Positions 38,327 to 50,290 of a stretch of 64,000 nt of DNA are shown one piece after another. The translations under genes were made by a program, and so were the position numbers. Positions within the stretch are counted from its first letter, which is position 1. Every line of letters starts with the position of its first letter. This DNA comes from Anthostomella pinea. Its lineage: Eukaryota > Ascomycota > Sordariomycetes > Xylariales > Xylariaceae. The notes below the pieces were generated by a model. The model made no database searches, had not been told where the DNA came from, and saw only the letters and a list, made by a program, of their open reading frames with translations. The stretch spans positions 1,736,001 to 1,800,000 of the forward strand of contig CAUWAG010000018.1 in assembly GCA_963556695.1 (NCBI GenBank), in the 5' to 3' direction.

Positions 38327-40987
38327 TCACGCAATAGGAATGAGCTTCGGCACGACCCACCAGTCATGATACCCCTTACCCGGTTCCGGCATCTCAAGCT
38401 TCAACTTGATTCTGCCCTGATCCATACCCCCAGCCCCAGCGTTTTCCTTGGCCTTGCCCTTACTCTCACTACCACCCTCACTCTGACCCTCAACCATCTC
38501 CGTCTCCTTCTCCATACCCTTCCCCCCAGGAACACCCTCCCCGCCCGGGGCCTTCTCAGCCTCCATCCTCGCCCAAGCCTTCTGCACCGTCGAGATAGCC
38601 ACGCCAGCCGCGATCGCCGCCCTGAGACAGGCCTTCACATTAGCGACCCAAGGCCCATGCGAGCCGACAGCAAACGCCTGCGCATCACTAAACTTGCTCA
38701 GCGCCTCGTAGCCCTTGCGCGCGCCGCCGACGGCGCCCTCGGCGTAGCGCATGAGGTCCGCGACGCTAGTCTCGGGCTGTCCCGTGGCGCGCGTGAGCTC
38801 GTCGAACGTGGGGAGGGGCGGCAGCGCGATGTGCGCGAACGGCTTCATGCGCATGTCGTAGCGCAGCGCGTCCGAGCTGTAGGGCCGCGGCCCGGGCGGC
38901 CTGATGAGCCCCAGCCGCTGCAGCACCGTGTACAGGCAGCACAGGCCGTCGGCGAACTCCCACGTGCAGGCCGCGTCGAGCATGGTGACGCGGATGTAGG
39001 CCTGCGACCGGAGATGCTCGCGGTCGCGCGCCGGGGTCTCCTTCTTGCCCTTCGGCACAGATTCGCGCGCCCTCTGCGTGAACGACTTGATGCGGTCGCC
39101 GTGCTGTGCGCGCGTCTTGGCTAGGTAGTTCAGGTACCAGTACATGCCCGCCAGTTCGTCGGGCTGGTACACCGAGAGCTCGAACCCGAGCTGCACGATC
39201 CACTCCATCTGCCGAAGCTTGTAGAGGTAAGCCCACGACGACAGCGGGAGCGCGAATCCGATCTCGCCCCGCTCGGTCTGCAGTGGCTTCTCGTCGAGGT
39301 TGACTTGCAAGAGCTGGTCGATCTGCTCGACGTCGGCTTGAAGCATGTCCCATTCCTGTATGTGGTGGCACAGCGTCCGTCGTACGCGGCATCGGTTCTG
39401 ACAGAATATCCTGAAGATATCGAGATACGACTCAGCCACCCGTTGGCGGAAGATTTCCATCTGCGCCGCGGTCTGGTGGCGCGGGTCAGTTACCAGCTCG
39501 ATGTTGTCGTACGAGGGATCTATTTGAGGACCGCACGGTACGACAACAAGAGAGAGATCATGATCTATAATCTGTCGAATGCTGTAATTTCCCAGAACAA
39601 CCATCTCCTTGAACAATAAGCTCTGAAGCAGTGTTCGGATGAAGGTTAGGGGCTGTGGCTTCCTCGTTTGGAACATCAAGACGTAATTCTGCAAAGTTTG
39701 TTAGTTGGGCCAGCTTCAGATGAATGTGAAGACCCACCAATAGACTTTGGGGATCTGAATATTTCAGCACGTCTGTCACTTCGATACCATCCTGGAACAA
39801 TAGCTTGAAGTGCCCGTAGCACTCTTCGAAGCTGAGTTCTACTATGGGACGAGGAGGCATGGTACTTGCTAGACGTCGCTGCAGTTTTGTACTGAATGCC
39901 TCAGGGACTGGCTTTCCAAGAGAGTGTCGCTTTTCGATATGATCGATGAGTCCCCTCATTTGAATCCATGGCATCTTCAAAGAGTCCGGGTTGGCCTTTC
40001 TCAGGTTCGCCAAATCGAGAGCCCTCAAGAAGGCAATTCGTAGCTCTAGACGGAAATCGAGGGCCATGGAAATTTCTTTGGGTACGTCGTTGCTGATGGC
40101 GCGAAGCTCAGTCCTGGCCGTCATCATCAGATTGGTCACATGTTTCGCTGGTATGTCGTATAGAAGGCTGCGATCATATGTGTTTGTGACGAAATCTTCC
40201 TCCTGCACATTGTCAGCTCACAACTACCCTGGTCCAACCCAGCCTTATCACCGACCTCGTAGAAGAGTTCGTCCTTGACCACTTCGTTGACTAGACAGCA
40301 TGCCTTCAACATGCCAACACAGTACGCCCGCAAGATGAAGAGGAGCTTTGGCTGCTTGCTGCGGCGGGTGGGGTCTCTGATGAAGTCTGCCTCCTCGATG
40401 GTTGTCGAAAGAGGGTTCATGAGCGCCTCCACATACACACTTGTTAAGAGAGTCTGGGACAGCGGATAGCCAAGATGCCATGCCATCTATACGTCGTCAG
40501 TAGACTGATGACAGTGGAAAGAAGTGGGTATCGCAATTCAAGAGCATACCTCGAGACAGAGCAGTTGGTCGATAATGCCAAGGATCTCTTCGGGGAGCAG
40601 ATCTCGGGAGACGTCGTATTCCTCGTCAAGCGACTCTCCCTCAGCCAAGAGGCCACTATCCATCTTGGGGTCCATGATCTAAGGTCATCCGTCAGCACCT
40701 GCGCCGTTCTGAAGCCTCGGCAATCCGGGATGGTTGGACACGAACCTCGAGAGCCGAGACGGCTTCAAAAAGCGTGAAGTGCTCATTTTTGATGATTTCA
40801 CCAGGTGCTAAGGCTATGTTGATTCACTCGAGTCAGGAAACGCATGCCGAGATGTGAGGTGGCGCAAGGCCAGGGGTAGAAACACACTCTTCACGGCTGC
40901 GGCGAATCGGTCTGTGATATCGGTAGACACTACCCCGGGATTTGAGATGTCCGGAGCGGGTGGCGGAGGAGACTCAAATGGCAGCAT
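38327..40987 (-). CDS. mak10: NatC auxiliary subunit Naa35/Mak10
   Basis: Six exons, 40987-40888, 40813-40746, 40678-40550, 40486-40256, 40202-39739 (±1) and 39688-38327, with introns of 49-74 nt, encode 784 residues. The family's most conserved segment, FTLFEAVSALEIMDPKMDSG, spans the exon 2/3 junction. The rest follows Mak10: LLPEEILGIIDQLLCLEMAW, YCVGMLKACCLVNEVVKDEL, and the LNYLAKTRAQH region. Naa35 is the ribosome anchor and scaffold of N-acetyltransferase NatC, which acetylates Met-Leu/Ile/Phe starts with Naa30 and Naa38. The C-terminal about 80 residues are Gly/Glu/Lys-rich before a conserved WWVVPKLIPIA-like end. All phases agree. Confidence 0.93.
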
Positions 40988-41797
40988 TTCGACGCCGACG
41001 CAAAGCAAAAGTTAGAGGCCGGTCGTGCGTTCGGTGAGGTAAGATACGCACGACCTCTGATGTCGAGCCTGTGGTACCTGCTGAGCCGGACCAAGATCAA
41101 TAGAGTCGTCGGGGCTTCGCCGGAAGTGTTGGCCGACAGAGAAAGTGGGTGGATTTTATGAATATGACCAATCAAGCGGAAAACACGTCCTCGGATTTAA
41201 TGTGGAAACGCAGATGGAATGTATCCCGTGCACAGTTGGAGTTTCGTGATATGGAAGTGCGCAAGAGGACGTGGCCCGGTGGCTTTGAAGAGTGTGGAAG
41301 AAGGGGCAATTATGCTGGGTGTTGGCTTGTTTGTGACCGTCGTTGCGGCACTGGCAGCACGACCTCCCGAGGTCAATTCTTAGCGGCGAAACTGCAGAAC
41401 AGCCAGACAGCCACACGTAATTACCTCAGACCAGTGGCTCAAGACGCCATGCTTCTGCGAAGTAACAACTGACAAATATGTGCTGAAGTAGTCCCGATTT
41501 GAAGAATAATGAATCTACATGCCGTCTATTTCACAGCGTGCTGGCATTGAACGTGGTCGACTGTAAGGTACAACGCATCCGAAGCACACATCAATCACTG
41601 ATCACAGACACGCGTGAAATGGGTATGAGGATGATTTTATGTGTTATACAGCTGTACACGAAGGTCGTCCAGAGGATTTTCTGCAACCAATCACATGTCT
41701 ATCGCACCCAACTCTCGTGTGAAGCCCACAGTCCACTCCCCGTGCCATCTTCTCACCACCAACGTCCTATGTCATCTGTAGGCCGGTAGTCGTTCGT
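40988..41797. other. Intergenic region
   Basis: Upstream region of the Naa35 gene and 3' flank of atp15. No gene supported. Confidence 0.5.
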
Positions 41798-42244
41798 TTA
41801 CGAGGAACCGCCGCTTTCGGCAGCTTTGGCCATCGAGGCAGCGTTGGCATCGGCCAGGTTCTTGGGTTCGCCCATCTTGCCGTTCTGTAGTTTGCGGGAT
41901 AAACACACATCAGCACTCCGGTCTCGTCTCCCCTCCGTCCCTAGCCTAGCATTTGCCCATCAGTTCGTCGGGGTGCACTCACCTCCCACTTGGCGAATCT
42001 CAGGTCCATCTCTCCGCGTCGCTCGGCGATCAGTCTCTTGTCGTCCTTCAGGCTTCGGCGCACGACGCGGGATGCGACGGCTAGGTAGCGGTTGTAGCTG
42101 TACGGTCGGGGGAGCTATGTTAGCAATGCCAATGCCAATGCCAATGCCATCTCTCTGCATCCGCAGAGGTCCAATTGAGTGCACGAGACTGGGGGACTGG
42201 ACGTCTACATACGTGAGACCTGCGGCTTTCCACGCGAACACCAT
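41798..42244 (-). CDS. atp15: F1-ATP synthase epsilon subunit, mitochondrial
   Basis: Three small exons, 42244-42213, 42097-41983 and 41884-41798 (introns 115 and 98 nt), join to 77 residues. The start MVFAWKAAGLTYNRYLAVAS, then RVVRRSLKDDKRLIAERRGE and LRFAKWENGK, is the eukaryotic epsilon-subunit domain over its entire length. It has a short Ala/Ser-rich tail, slightly longer than in yeast. The protein sits at the foot of the F1 central stalk and stabilises gamma/delta. It lies just downstream of the complex III core 2 gene in the same orientation. No cleavable presequence is seen, as usual for this subunit. The gene is easily missed because no exon exceeds 115 nt. Confidence 0.93.
42124..42149. 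repeat. CAATGC hexanucleotide repeat in atp15 intron 1
   Basis: Four tandem CAATGC units plus a partial one, about 25 bases upstream of the intron's 3' splice site. Confidence 0.85.
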
Positions 42245-42817
42245 CTTGACGGTCGCTTGTGGTTGAATATGGGGCTGAGGTTGTTGAAGTTGTTGCTTTA
42301 GTTGGGTTGAAGCAATTTCAAGAGACGGGGAGCCGCTGCACCTGCAACGAAAGCCCGAGATTCCGTCCCCGGCCCAGAATAGTCAATGCACGTGACCCAG
42401 GCTTGGTACTACTGTACGTAACTTGTCAACCCCTTCAAATATTTTCATAATGTTCCAACCCAAGCAGTTGAAATACAATTCGCATAATCACCTGGCATAA
42501 GGAGTTATTTGAAAACAGTATTGACTGAAATGACATTGTATTTGTTGCTCGTCAGACTCGCAACCGATCGCTGAACAGCTTCTGGTATGTCTCAATTGAG
42601 TGTACCTTTATATCATGCTGAGCGAAGAGCAGCATACAGGGATGCACGCGTAAGTGCTGGTGACTACTTAACACACGAAGTAACGAGAGAAATAGTCGGC
42701 ATACCCAGGTTGGTATAGTGAAGGAAACTCTAAGAGATTTACTATATGCACAGGTACTAGGCTCGAGTCTACAGCAGTGGGCTGGTATGTTGGTACAATT
42801 CCATTCTCGTCCCCCGT
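42245..42817. other. Spacer between qcr2 and atp15
   Basis: A 573-base spacer carrying the atp15 promoter and the qcr2 3' end. No other gene is seen. Confidence 0.5.
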
Positions 42818-44373
42818 CTATACCTTCAGGCCAAGCTCCTCAGCGTACGGCAATACGTGGAGGTCACCAACTGCAGCCACCGTGGCCTTTCCATCGGTCA
42901 GACCCTTGGCAGCCTGTGAGACACGTTAGTGATTGAGCAGTAAACAGAAAAGGCTGATATGGACTTACCGTCTTCAGCTTGTCTGCCGTAACACCGTCAA
43001 GCAACTTGACAGTCTCGGCAATCTGGAAAGGCTTGCCAGTGTGGATGATGCCCGAACCAGCCGAAAGGAGTGTAGAGATGCCGGACTGGCTAGCTTCCAG
43101 AGCGTCAAACTTGGCCTTGGCAATAGCCTTGGTCAAGTCCTCTTTGCTGACCGTACCTTCCGAGATACTCTTGAGGGCCTTCACTGACTCCTCAGCAGCC
43201 TTGCGGACAGACGCGGCGGCGCCGTTGACTTGAATGGTAAGGAGACCAGCATCCGAGTACGCCAGGTTAGTCGCTGTAGCTGTCGCACCAGGAGCAGCAG
43301 CTGCGGCCTTGGATAACAAAGTGAAACCGGCCGACCACTTAACATTGGGCTGCCCTCCCAGCAATGCGGCCAGAACCGCGATCTCCGGCTTGAAGGTGCC
43401 AAAGCTGGAGCCGGGGAAGGCAATAACCAACGAGTTTCCACCGGTGTGGGCTGTACGCTGCTCACCACCGTAGTATGTCGTAGCCTTCAAGTTCAGGGCT
43501 GTGGAGCTAGATGAAGAAGCTGGGACAGCCTTGAAGAATTGCTCCGTCCACTTGCCAAGAGCATTTGACGTGGTTCCATCTCCGACCAATGCGATGTTCG
43601 ACTTGGCATAGACAGCTCCAGCATAGTCGGCGATCGCGAACTCGTTCAGGTAGGATTTGGTAAGGGCCGAAGGTGTCGGGTATAGAGGGGCGCCGAGACC
43701 AGTGTGGAATGCGACGGAATGCGCGGAGTCGAGAGCAAGGGCGGACACATCGCGAGCCAGTCTGACCTGCTTCAGTTGTATCACTCTATCGACCTCCTCG
43801 TGGAACTCATGTGCTAGATATATGAATGAGCCAGTGGACCTGGGTCAATGGCTCGCGAACTTACAGGAGTACCTGGTTTGCGAGATGACCTCAGCCAGCA
43901 ACTCGGTAAAGTACGGAAGATGCTCCCGCAGGAAGCTGGCCTCGAGCACCAATGCCTCTCGAGTGTGGTATGAGACCAATTGACCTCCCAGGAGCTCGGA
44001 TTCTCGGATGATACGGAGGGCGGTTCGCTTCTCGGTGTTCTACGGGGGTTGCAGCTAATTAGCTCATGACCAAAACAACAAGACAGTCGGTCACAGTGAT
44101 GCTCTGCTGGCTTACCTTGAAGGCGAACTCTTCCAGTCCCGCGGTCAGGCCGGGGACAGGCTGGTATCTCGATCCTCCCTTGGCGACGATAGCCAGCTTC
44201 GTGGTCGGAGAGTCGAAATTGCGAGCAGCAATCTTTACGCTGGATTGCTCAGAGGTCTCGTAGGTGAAGGAGGCGGGCGCAGAGGAGCCGGCGGCATAAC
44301 CCCGGCGCTGGGCAACGAGCGAACAGCCCTGCCGAAGCTGTGCGCCTCTCGAGAGAGCCGTTCGGGAGAACAT
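42818..44373 (-). CDS. qcr2: Cytochrome bc1 complex core subunit 2
   Basis: Exons 44373-44116, 44039-43865, 43813-42969 and 42913-42818 (introns 51-76 nt) encode 457 residues. An Arg/Ser/Ala-rich mitochondrial presequence (MFSRTALSRGAQLRQG) precedes the M16-peptidase-like fold: GLEEFAFKNTEKRTALRIIR, then FHTGLGAPLYPTP. The zinc HxxEH motif of active processing peptidases is absent, as expected for Qcr2. It is a matrix-side core subunit of respiratory complex III. An in-frame ATG upstream at 44469 was rejected because the family presequence begins at 44373. Confidence 0.94.
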
Positions 44374-44945
44374 ATCAAAGGAAAATGCCGTAGACGATTG
44401 GCAATTGAAGGTCTTCGACAGCACGGCACTTTGGTTGATGAGGTGATTCGGGAGCTTGAGTAAAATCAAGCCGGCCGGCAGATTATCGGCTACAATCCAT
44501 GCACTAGCCTGGCTCCAGTCTGAAGCGTGAAGGACCTCCCAGCTGGCAGACGGCTGGCAGACAGACAGACCGTGAGAGGCCGTGACTCTTCGTGCAAACC
44601 TGTAGGATGGTGGGGCACGGAGCTTGGTGAGCTCTTTCGTCTCCCGTCTCCCCCACCTCTATCGAGAAAAAACTCGCCATTGAGATTCACGCTGTCCACT
44701 GCCTTTTGCGACAACTTCTCCCAAGGATTGCACAACTTCCAGGTTCGCTCATACTCCCTGGAGCATCATCTTCCACAATCTATCAATGAAACTGCGGTAG
44801 CAATTGTGGCAGCTCTAGAGATAGTGAGAGGATCTCTAGAAGCAATCCCCTCTGCCGATCTGCCGCATATCCATATCCCACTTACACGATCGCATCGCAA
44901 TCACCTCGCCGCAGAGTCACACATCACCCACCTCGGTAGCCTGTC
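44374..44945. promoter_or_regulatory. Divergent promoter region qcr2 / rpc82
   Basis: A 572-base region between the divergent starts of a respiratory gene and an RNA polymerase III subunit gene. It contains a CT-rich tract near 44630-44665. No specific factor site is claimed. Confidence 0.45.
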
Positions 44946-47185
44946 ATGTTGGGGGTGAGTCAAGTTCCAAGTCTTGCGCCTGGGTCGCTTCCGTTCCGCA
45001 CAACTTGTTTTTGCATTCTTACTAATCTTACTTTCAATGCAACAGACTAAGAGCGCTGCGGAGCTGTGCGTCCTGCTGATCGACGAGCTGTACGGCCAAC
45101 TCCCGTCGGTATGCTTCCCATGCACCATGACTTCCCTAACCCCCCTCCAAACGACTGCCAGGTTCGTATTCTAATACGTTGCAGCGCGTTTTTGCCGCTC
45201 TCCTAGCAAGGGGCAGATCGAACGTCGGAAAGCTGGTGCAACAGTCCTCGCTGAACCCTAAACAAGTCCGGCATGGCCTTGTAGTCCTGATCCAACAAAA
45301 CCTCATCTTCTACCACACCGACCCAGATGCACCCCATAGTCTCTACGAAGCGAACCCCAGTGCTGCCTACAATCTCGTAAGAGTTGGAAAGATCCTAGAT
45401 ATGGTCGAAAACCAATATGGGCGCACGGCAAAGCTACTCGTCCACGACGTTATCCTGCTCGGCCAGATCGAGATCGCGGAGCTTGTTAGACACTACAAGC
45501 ACGAACATTGCGCCCAGAAGAAGGATAGTGATGGTGAGGTCGAGGCTGGTCACAATGGCATCAACGGGGATGACCATACCAACCCAAACCACATCAATGG
45601 TAACGGTACAGCTAGTTCCGCGACAGAGGACGAGTATGCCGAGCCAGAGGACGAAGAAGTCTATGATATCCTGGCCCAGCTAATCGCCTCCGGATTCATC
45701 GAGTCAGTCACGGCGTCGACGTTCCAGTCACCTGAAGACTTGAGGACTGGAGTTGAGCAAGAGGTCATGAAGGATTTCCCGAACGGTCTCCGAGGAGCAA
45801 AGCAGACGAATGAGTTTGACACAATGGTCATGGATGAGCTGAAGTCCATTCATGGGGAACGCACAGCTTTGAAGAGAAAGTTACAGGACAGACTGGACTA
45901 CGAACCCAACATCAAACGTCGGAAGTTGACGAACTGCGGTTGGGCTAACGGGTTCGTCGCTACGGGCGGAGGTTCTCTCCTCGACGAAGAAGTAGGTGCC
46001 ATAGCAGGGGATGCTCCTGTTGAAGGTCTCTTACTGACCCTTTTCTAGTTCGATACTATGATCCGATTGAACCATGACAAGTGCATAGTGGAGCTTCGCA
46101 ATCAGAAACTTGCCGAGCATGTCGAGGACATCATCGGAGATACCACAGCCCAAGTCTACGGAGCACTGCTCAGAGCCCTCAGCAAGAAGATATCCCGTTG
46201 CCGGGTATCTGGAATCCTGTCGAATGAAGAGGCCGACTTCTTGGAGCCTCGTGTCTCGACCGATGATGTCTTTGAACATCTGAGCCCATCTGTCGATGTA
46301 TCCTTTGGAATAGGAACTGCATCTGAGGATACCATCGACATTCGATATGCAGAAAAGATTCGCAGGGATCCACCCCAGCTTCAAGACCCGAGCTTTCAGG
46401 ATGGCCTCCAAGAAGGAGACGTCGTCGTGGCCTCCGACGATGAGTATGACGAGACTGGGGAGCTCACCAATGGTGCCGCCGTCAATGGATCTCGCAGAGG
46501 CTCCAAACCGGGTCAGAATGGGACCAAAGTCAAAGGCGAGGATGGAGGACCCCTGAGCTCTCAACGACTGCGCCAGATGCGCCAACATCTTCTCATACTA
46601 GCCGAGAGCAAACAGCAGTTCGTGCGTCACTGTGGAGCTGGCCAGTGGACAGTCGATTTCGGACCCCTCTTGCAGCGTGTGCGCTTCATTGAGCTTGACA
46701 CGATGATTGAAGAGTCATTCGGTCGACAGGGCCTGCGACTCACCCGAATCCTACGAGAGAAGGGCAAAATCGACGACAAGACGTTACCGACCATGGCGCT
46801 CATGAGAAAGCCCGACGTGCATGTCAAGATGGCAGAGATGGAAATGGCAGGGTTTCTCGACGTGCAAGAAGTGCCCCGCGACAACAACCGAGCGGCGAAC
46901 CGCACCATGTTCTTCTGGTTCTTCGATGAGGAGAGAACACTCAGGCGAATATTGGACAGCACGTATAAATCGATGGTGCGATGTCTGGAGCGACTCGAGG
47001 TAGAGCGCCGTAGAAGGAAGAACGTGTTATCGGTGACTGAGCGCAGAGACGTTCAGGGGAAGGAAAAAGATATGCTTAGATCTGACGTGTACAGTGAATG
47101 GCTCGAGTTCCTGGAAGTTGAGAAGAAACTTCTTGGGCAAATAGGGCGGATGGACGATCTCGTTGCGATCCTCCGCGACTACTGA
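44946..47185 (+). CDS. rpc82: RNA polymerase III subunit C82 (Rpc3)
   Basis: The proposed exons are 44946-44954 (only 9 nt: Met-Leu-Gly), 45046-45108, 45185-45991 and 46049-47185, encoding 671 residues. The N-terminus is MLGTKSAAELCVLLIDELYG. Winged-helix repeats of the family follow (QVRHGLVVLIQQNLIFYHTD; AEHVEDIIGDTTAQVYGALL; KPDVHVKMAEMEMAGFLDVQ). An acidic, Asn/Gly-rich loop lies between the first two repeats. The C-terminal YKSMVRCLERLEVERRRRK helix is typical. The subunit belongs to the C82-C34-C31 initiation trimer of Pol III. If the 9-nt exon is wrong, an ATG at 45037 lying inside the intron 3' end gives MQQTKSAAEL instead. All junction phases agree. Confidence 0.92.
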
Positions 47186-47973
47186 TTCGATCGATTGGCG
47201 TCGGGACTGGTCTAGAGTGAATACTTGCATTGCATGGCGGCGTTGGTTCTTTCGGCTGACCAGATGGTTCATGGTCATTGCGCAGAGAAAGGTCTTGGCT
47301 AATCGGCGGGTTGTCTTTGCCCGAGGCGTATATTATACCTAGGTACAGGCTGAGAGCCAGCTTGCCTGCGAATACAGTCTCTATCATGTCTTACTCTCCT
47401 CCCTATATATCAGTCCACACCCTACGTAATGCGTCTGGGAATGGTGATCATGTCTCATATGTAGCAGATAGTGCATGCAGAGGTACCTAAAGCTGCAGGC
47501 TGGAAAGCGAGCATTCTCGATTTTCCAGTAAACCGTCAGTTCTTTCTAATGCTGCTCATTTATTATATGCAAACAAAGGAAATTGTACGGAATTAAATTG
47601 ATAATTGAATACATCTTCACCATCTTCAGTTCATACCTCAGACAGCAACCTGGAAGGTTCAATAGGATGGCCCGTAAGATGGTCCGTGCATTGCCTAGTC
47701 CAGACTCCACGGTTGTTACCCTTGCTCCGACTTCCAAGCTACCGGACCCCGTTTATGATTTGCGGCGCATCTATGAAATTTTTAATAGCTTCCATCTGTC
47801 GTGTGAGCTTGCTCCCTCCGAACCCGCAGTCGTCCGATACCTTCACCACTTCCTTTCCGTTCTCTTCTTCCTTTCCCATTGCCGCCTTCTTTTCAGTGTA
47901 TTCGTTCAGTATACCAGTACCTTCATAATCCAGTTAGTAGCTTTAGTGCCACTGCAATCTCGAAGCTGTCGTA
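47186..47973. other. Intergenic region rpc82 to ggc1
   Basis: Two tandem plus-strand genes flank this 788-base spacer. No gene supported; it contains the ggc1 promoter and leader. Confidence 0.5.
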
Positions 47974-49275
47974 ATGGCGCCCATGGTAGCTGGCAAGGAG
48001 CGCGAGTCCAATCTTGCACGACTCTTGGGTTCTGGTGCGTCAGCCAAGCATCACAAGCCCAGTTGCAGTCGCTAATCATTGATATAGGCTCTGCTGGTAT
48101 CTCTGAGCTGGCTGTCTTCCACCCGGTGCGTAGCGACGCTTCCCGACAGCACTGATCCCAACTAACGAGCCGAAGGTCGATACCATTGCGAAGCGATTGA
48201 TGAGCAACCAGACGAAGGTACGGGCGAGCTGCTTGGCTGCAACAATTGGATCGCGCTGATTGGTGTCCAGATTGCAAACAGAGCCCAGTTGACTACAGTC
48301 ATCTTCAAGGACAAGGCAGCGGCACCGCTTGGTCAGAAATTCGTCTCGCTGTTCCCAGGTCTAGGATATGCCGCAGGATACAAGGTTAGACATGTCGGAG
48401 CACTGGATAGCATGCGCGGACGGCTGACAGTCCAACGCAGGTCCTGCAAAGAATATACAAGTATGGTGGTCAGCCGATAGCTCGCGACTACTTAGCAGCG
48501 CACTACGGCAAGGACTTCGAGAGCGCATTCGGAAAGAAGACAGGCAAGGCCATCATGCACTCAACAGCCGGAAGGTAAGTGTCAAGTGCTGAGCCAGGAA
48601 ATCAAGCATGATTGCTGACAGAATGCCAGTCTGATCGGTATCGGCGAGATCGTCCTGCTCCCCTTAGATGTCCTGAAGATCAAGCGTCAGACGAACCCAG
48701 AGGCCTTCCGAGGACGAGGTGTCTTGAAGATCGTTGCCGATGAGGGATTCGGACTATACAGAGGTTGGGGGTGGACAGCTGCCCGGAATGCCCCCGGATC
48801 ATTCGCGGTACGTAGACGCCACTGAGGCTCCAGGGGTTTGTTTCAATGTGACCATGTCTAACAAGTAACAGCTCTTTGGTGGCTCGGCCTTCACCAAGGA
48901 ATACCTGTTCAAGCTGAACGACTACAACAAGGCGACTTGGTTCCAGAACTTCATTGCTTCGATTGGTGGTGCCACAGCCTCTCTCATTGTCTCTGCGCCA
49001 TTGGACGTCATCAAGACTCGTATCCAGAACCGCAACTTTGAGAACCCAGAGAGCGGCTTCCGCATCCTGTCCAACATGGCAAAGAACGAAGGATTCTCTA
49101 GTTTCTTCAAGGGATTGGTCCCCAAGGTAAGAACCCACCTATCGAACCACTTTCCTCCTGTGCTTTGCTAACCGACATGTTCCTCTTATAGCTTCTCATG
49201 ACTGGACCCAAGCTTGTTTTCTCCTTCTGGCTTGCCCAGACACTCATCCCGGCATTTGACGGCATGTTGAAATAG
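47974..49275 (+). CDS. ggc1: Mitochondrial GTP/GDP carrier Ggc1 (Yhm1)
   Basis: Eight exons (47974-48034, 48088-48125, 48176-48217, 48271-48384, 48441-48574, 48630-48807, 48872-49126, 49192-49275) with introns of 50-65 nt encode 301 residues. The three carrier signatures are HPVDTIAKR, LPLDVLKIKR and APLDVIKTR. GLYRGWGWTAARNAPGSFAL and the C-terminal KLVFSFWLAQTLIP match the Ggc1/Yhm1 family closely. It exchanges GTP for GDP across the inner mitochondrial membrane and affects mitochondrial DNA and iron homeostasis in yeast. The second intron ends in AAG. No single exon gives a long open frame, so the gene is invisible to simple ORF scanning. Confidence 0.94.
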
Positions 49276-50290
49276 ATGGACGATTAGATACTACTTAGAC
49301 TAATCAGTGGATGCCGGGGAAATCATAGTAGATGACGGTGCAAATGGACCATCTAGGTACTGCATGTATATAGAAGAGAGCCGGCGTTTTTGGGGGTAGG
49401 CATGCGCGCTGTAGCACTACGGGATGGATTTGCTAGGGCGGTTCTCCTCGGACTAGGGAATCGGCCATCAGGGTCATGGCCAATATAGAAAGACTCGACT
49501 CACATAGACAAATAATCTCAAGATGTGCTAATAATAATACCGCGTTCACGGATAGCATAGGGACATACTCAACTACGATACAGTCATGCCATCAAACACT
49601 AGCTAGGTAAGGTAGTAAGCAGTACCTAGCATTGATGAGACTTTCATGTCCACGCAGATAAGAACTTAATGATCAGCCTATGCACCTTATCTTAGGTGGG
49701 CAGACATGGTGCTTGGGGTCGGTTGTCACAAGGAGCACCCAACTTAGGGGTGGCCCGAGCTCTCGTTGCTGGGGCAGCGGCGGCCCACCCTGCAGGGAAG
49801 CTGTTGTTTGTCTACATGGGGGACGTCCCGCGCTTGCATTCGCTCCCGCCTGGTCAATAACTTGAAGGTGATCATTTATTACCAGGGCTGTCTTAGATGG
49901 ACCTTGCACCGTCTTTCTCTAAGCTACCCTTTTACGTGATGAGCGCAAGCGATTAACTTTCAGCCCTTCCAACCTGTTTCCTGTGAATCCTGTCACATCT
50001 GCTTGACTCCAATCCTCTTCAATTCCCGGCTTCGGGAGGCTTGCGCCAGCAAACGCCAATTGTTGTTGAAGTTGCCCAGGTGCAACCCAGCAAGAAAGTT
50101 CAACTGCTTGCCGAGTCAGACAGTCAGACACAGCATTCCATCGCGACCTACACACAACCGTCGTCACCCCGGTTTTGCTCGATATGCCATCGGTTGAACG
50201 TGACGCGCCGGACCCCCGGTATCTAAGACACTCACATTCGTCCTCGATCGGTGCTCTGATCCCAATGTAAGCTTAACCCTACAACCAAAC
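49276..50290. other. Intergenic region ggc1 to coiled-coil gene
   Basis: About 1 kb with no supported gene. The segment nearest 50290 should be the leader of the long coiled-coil gene. Confidence 0.5.

Noticed and set aside
44374..44469. Upstream in-frame ATG for qcr2
   Set aside because: The mitochondrial presequence and family start fit ATG 44373; the extension adds unrelated residues.
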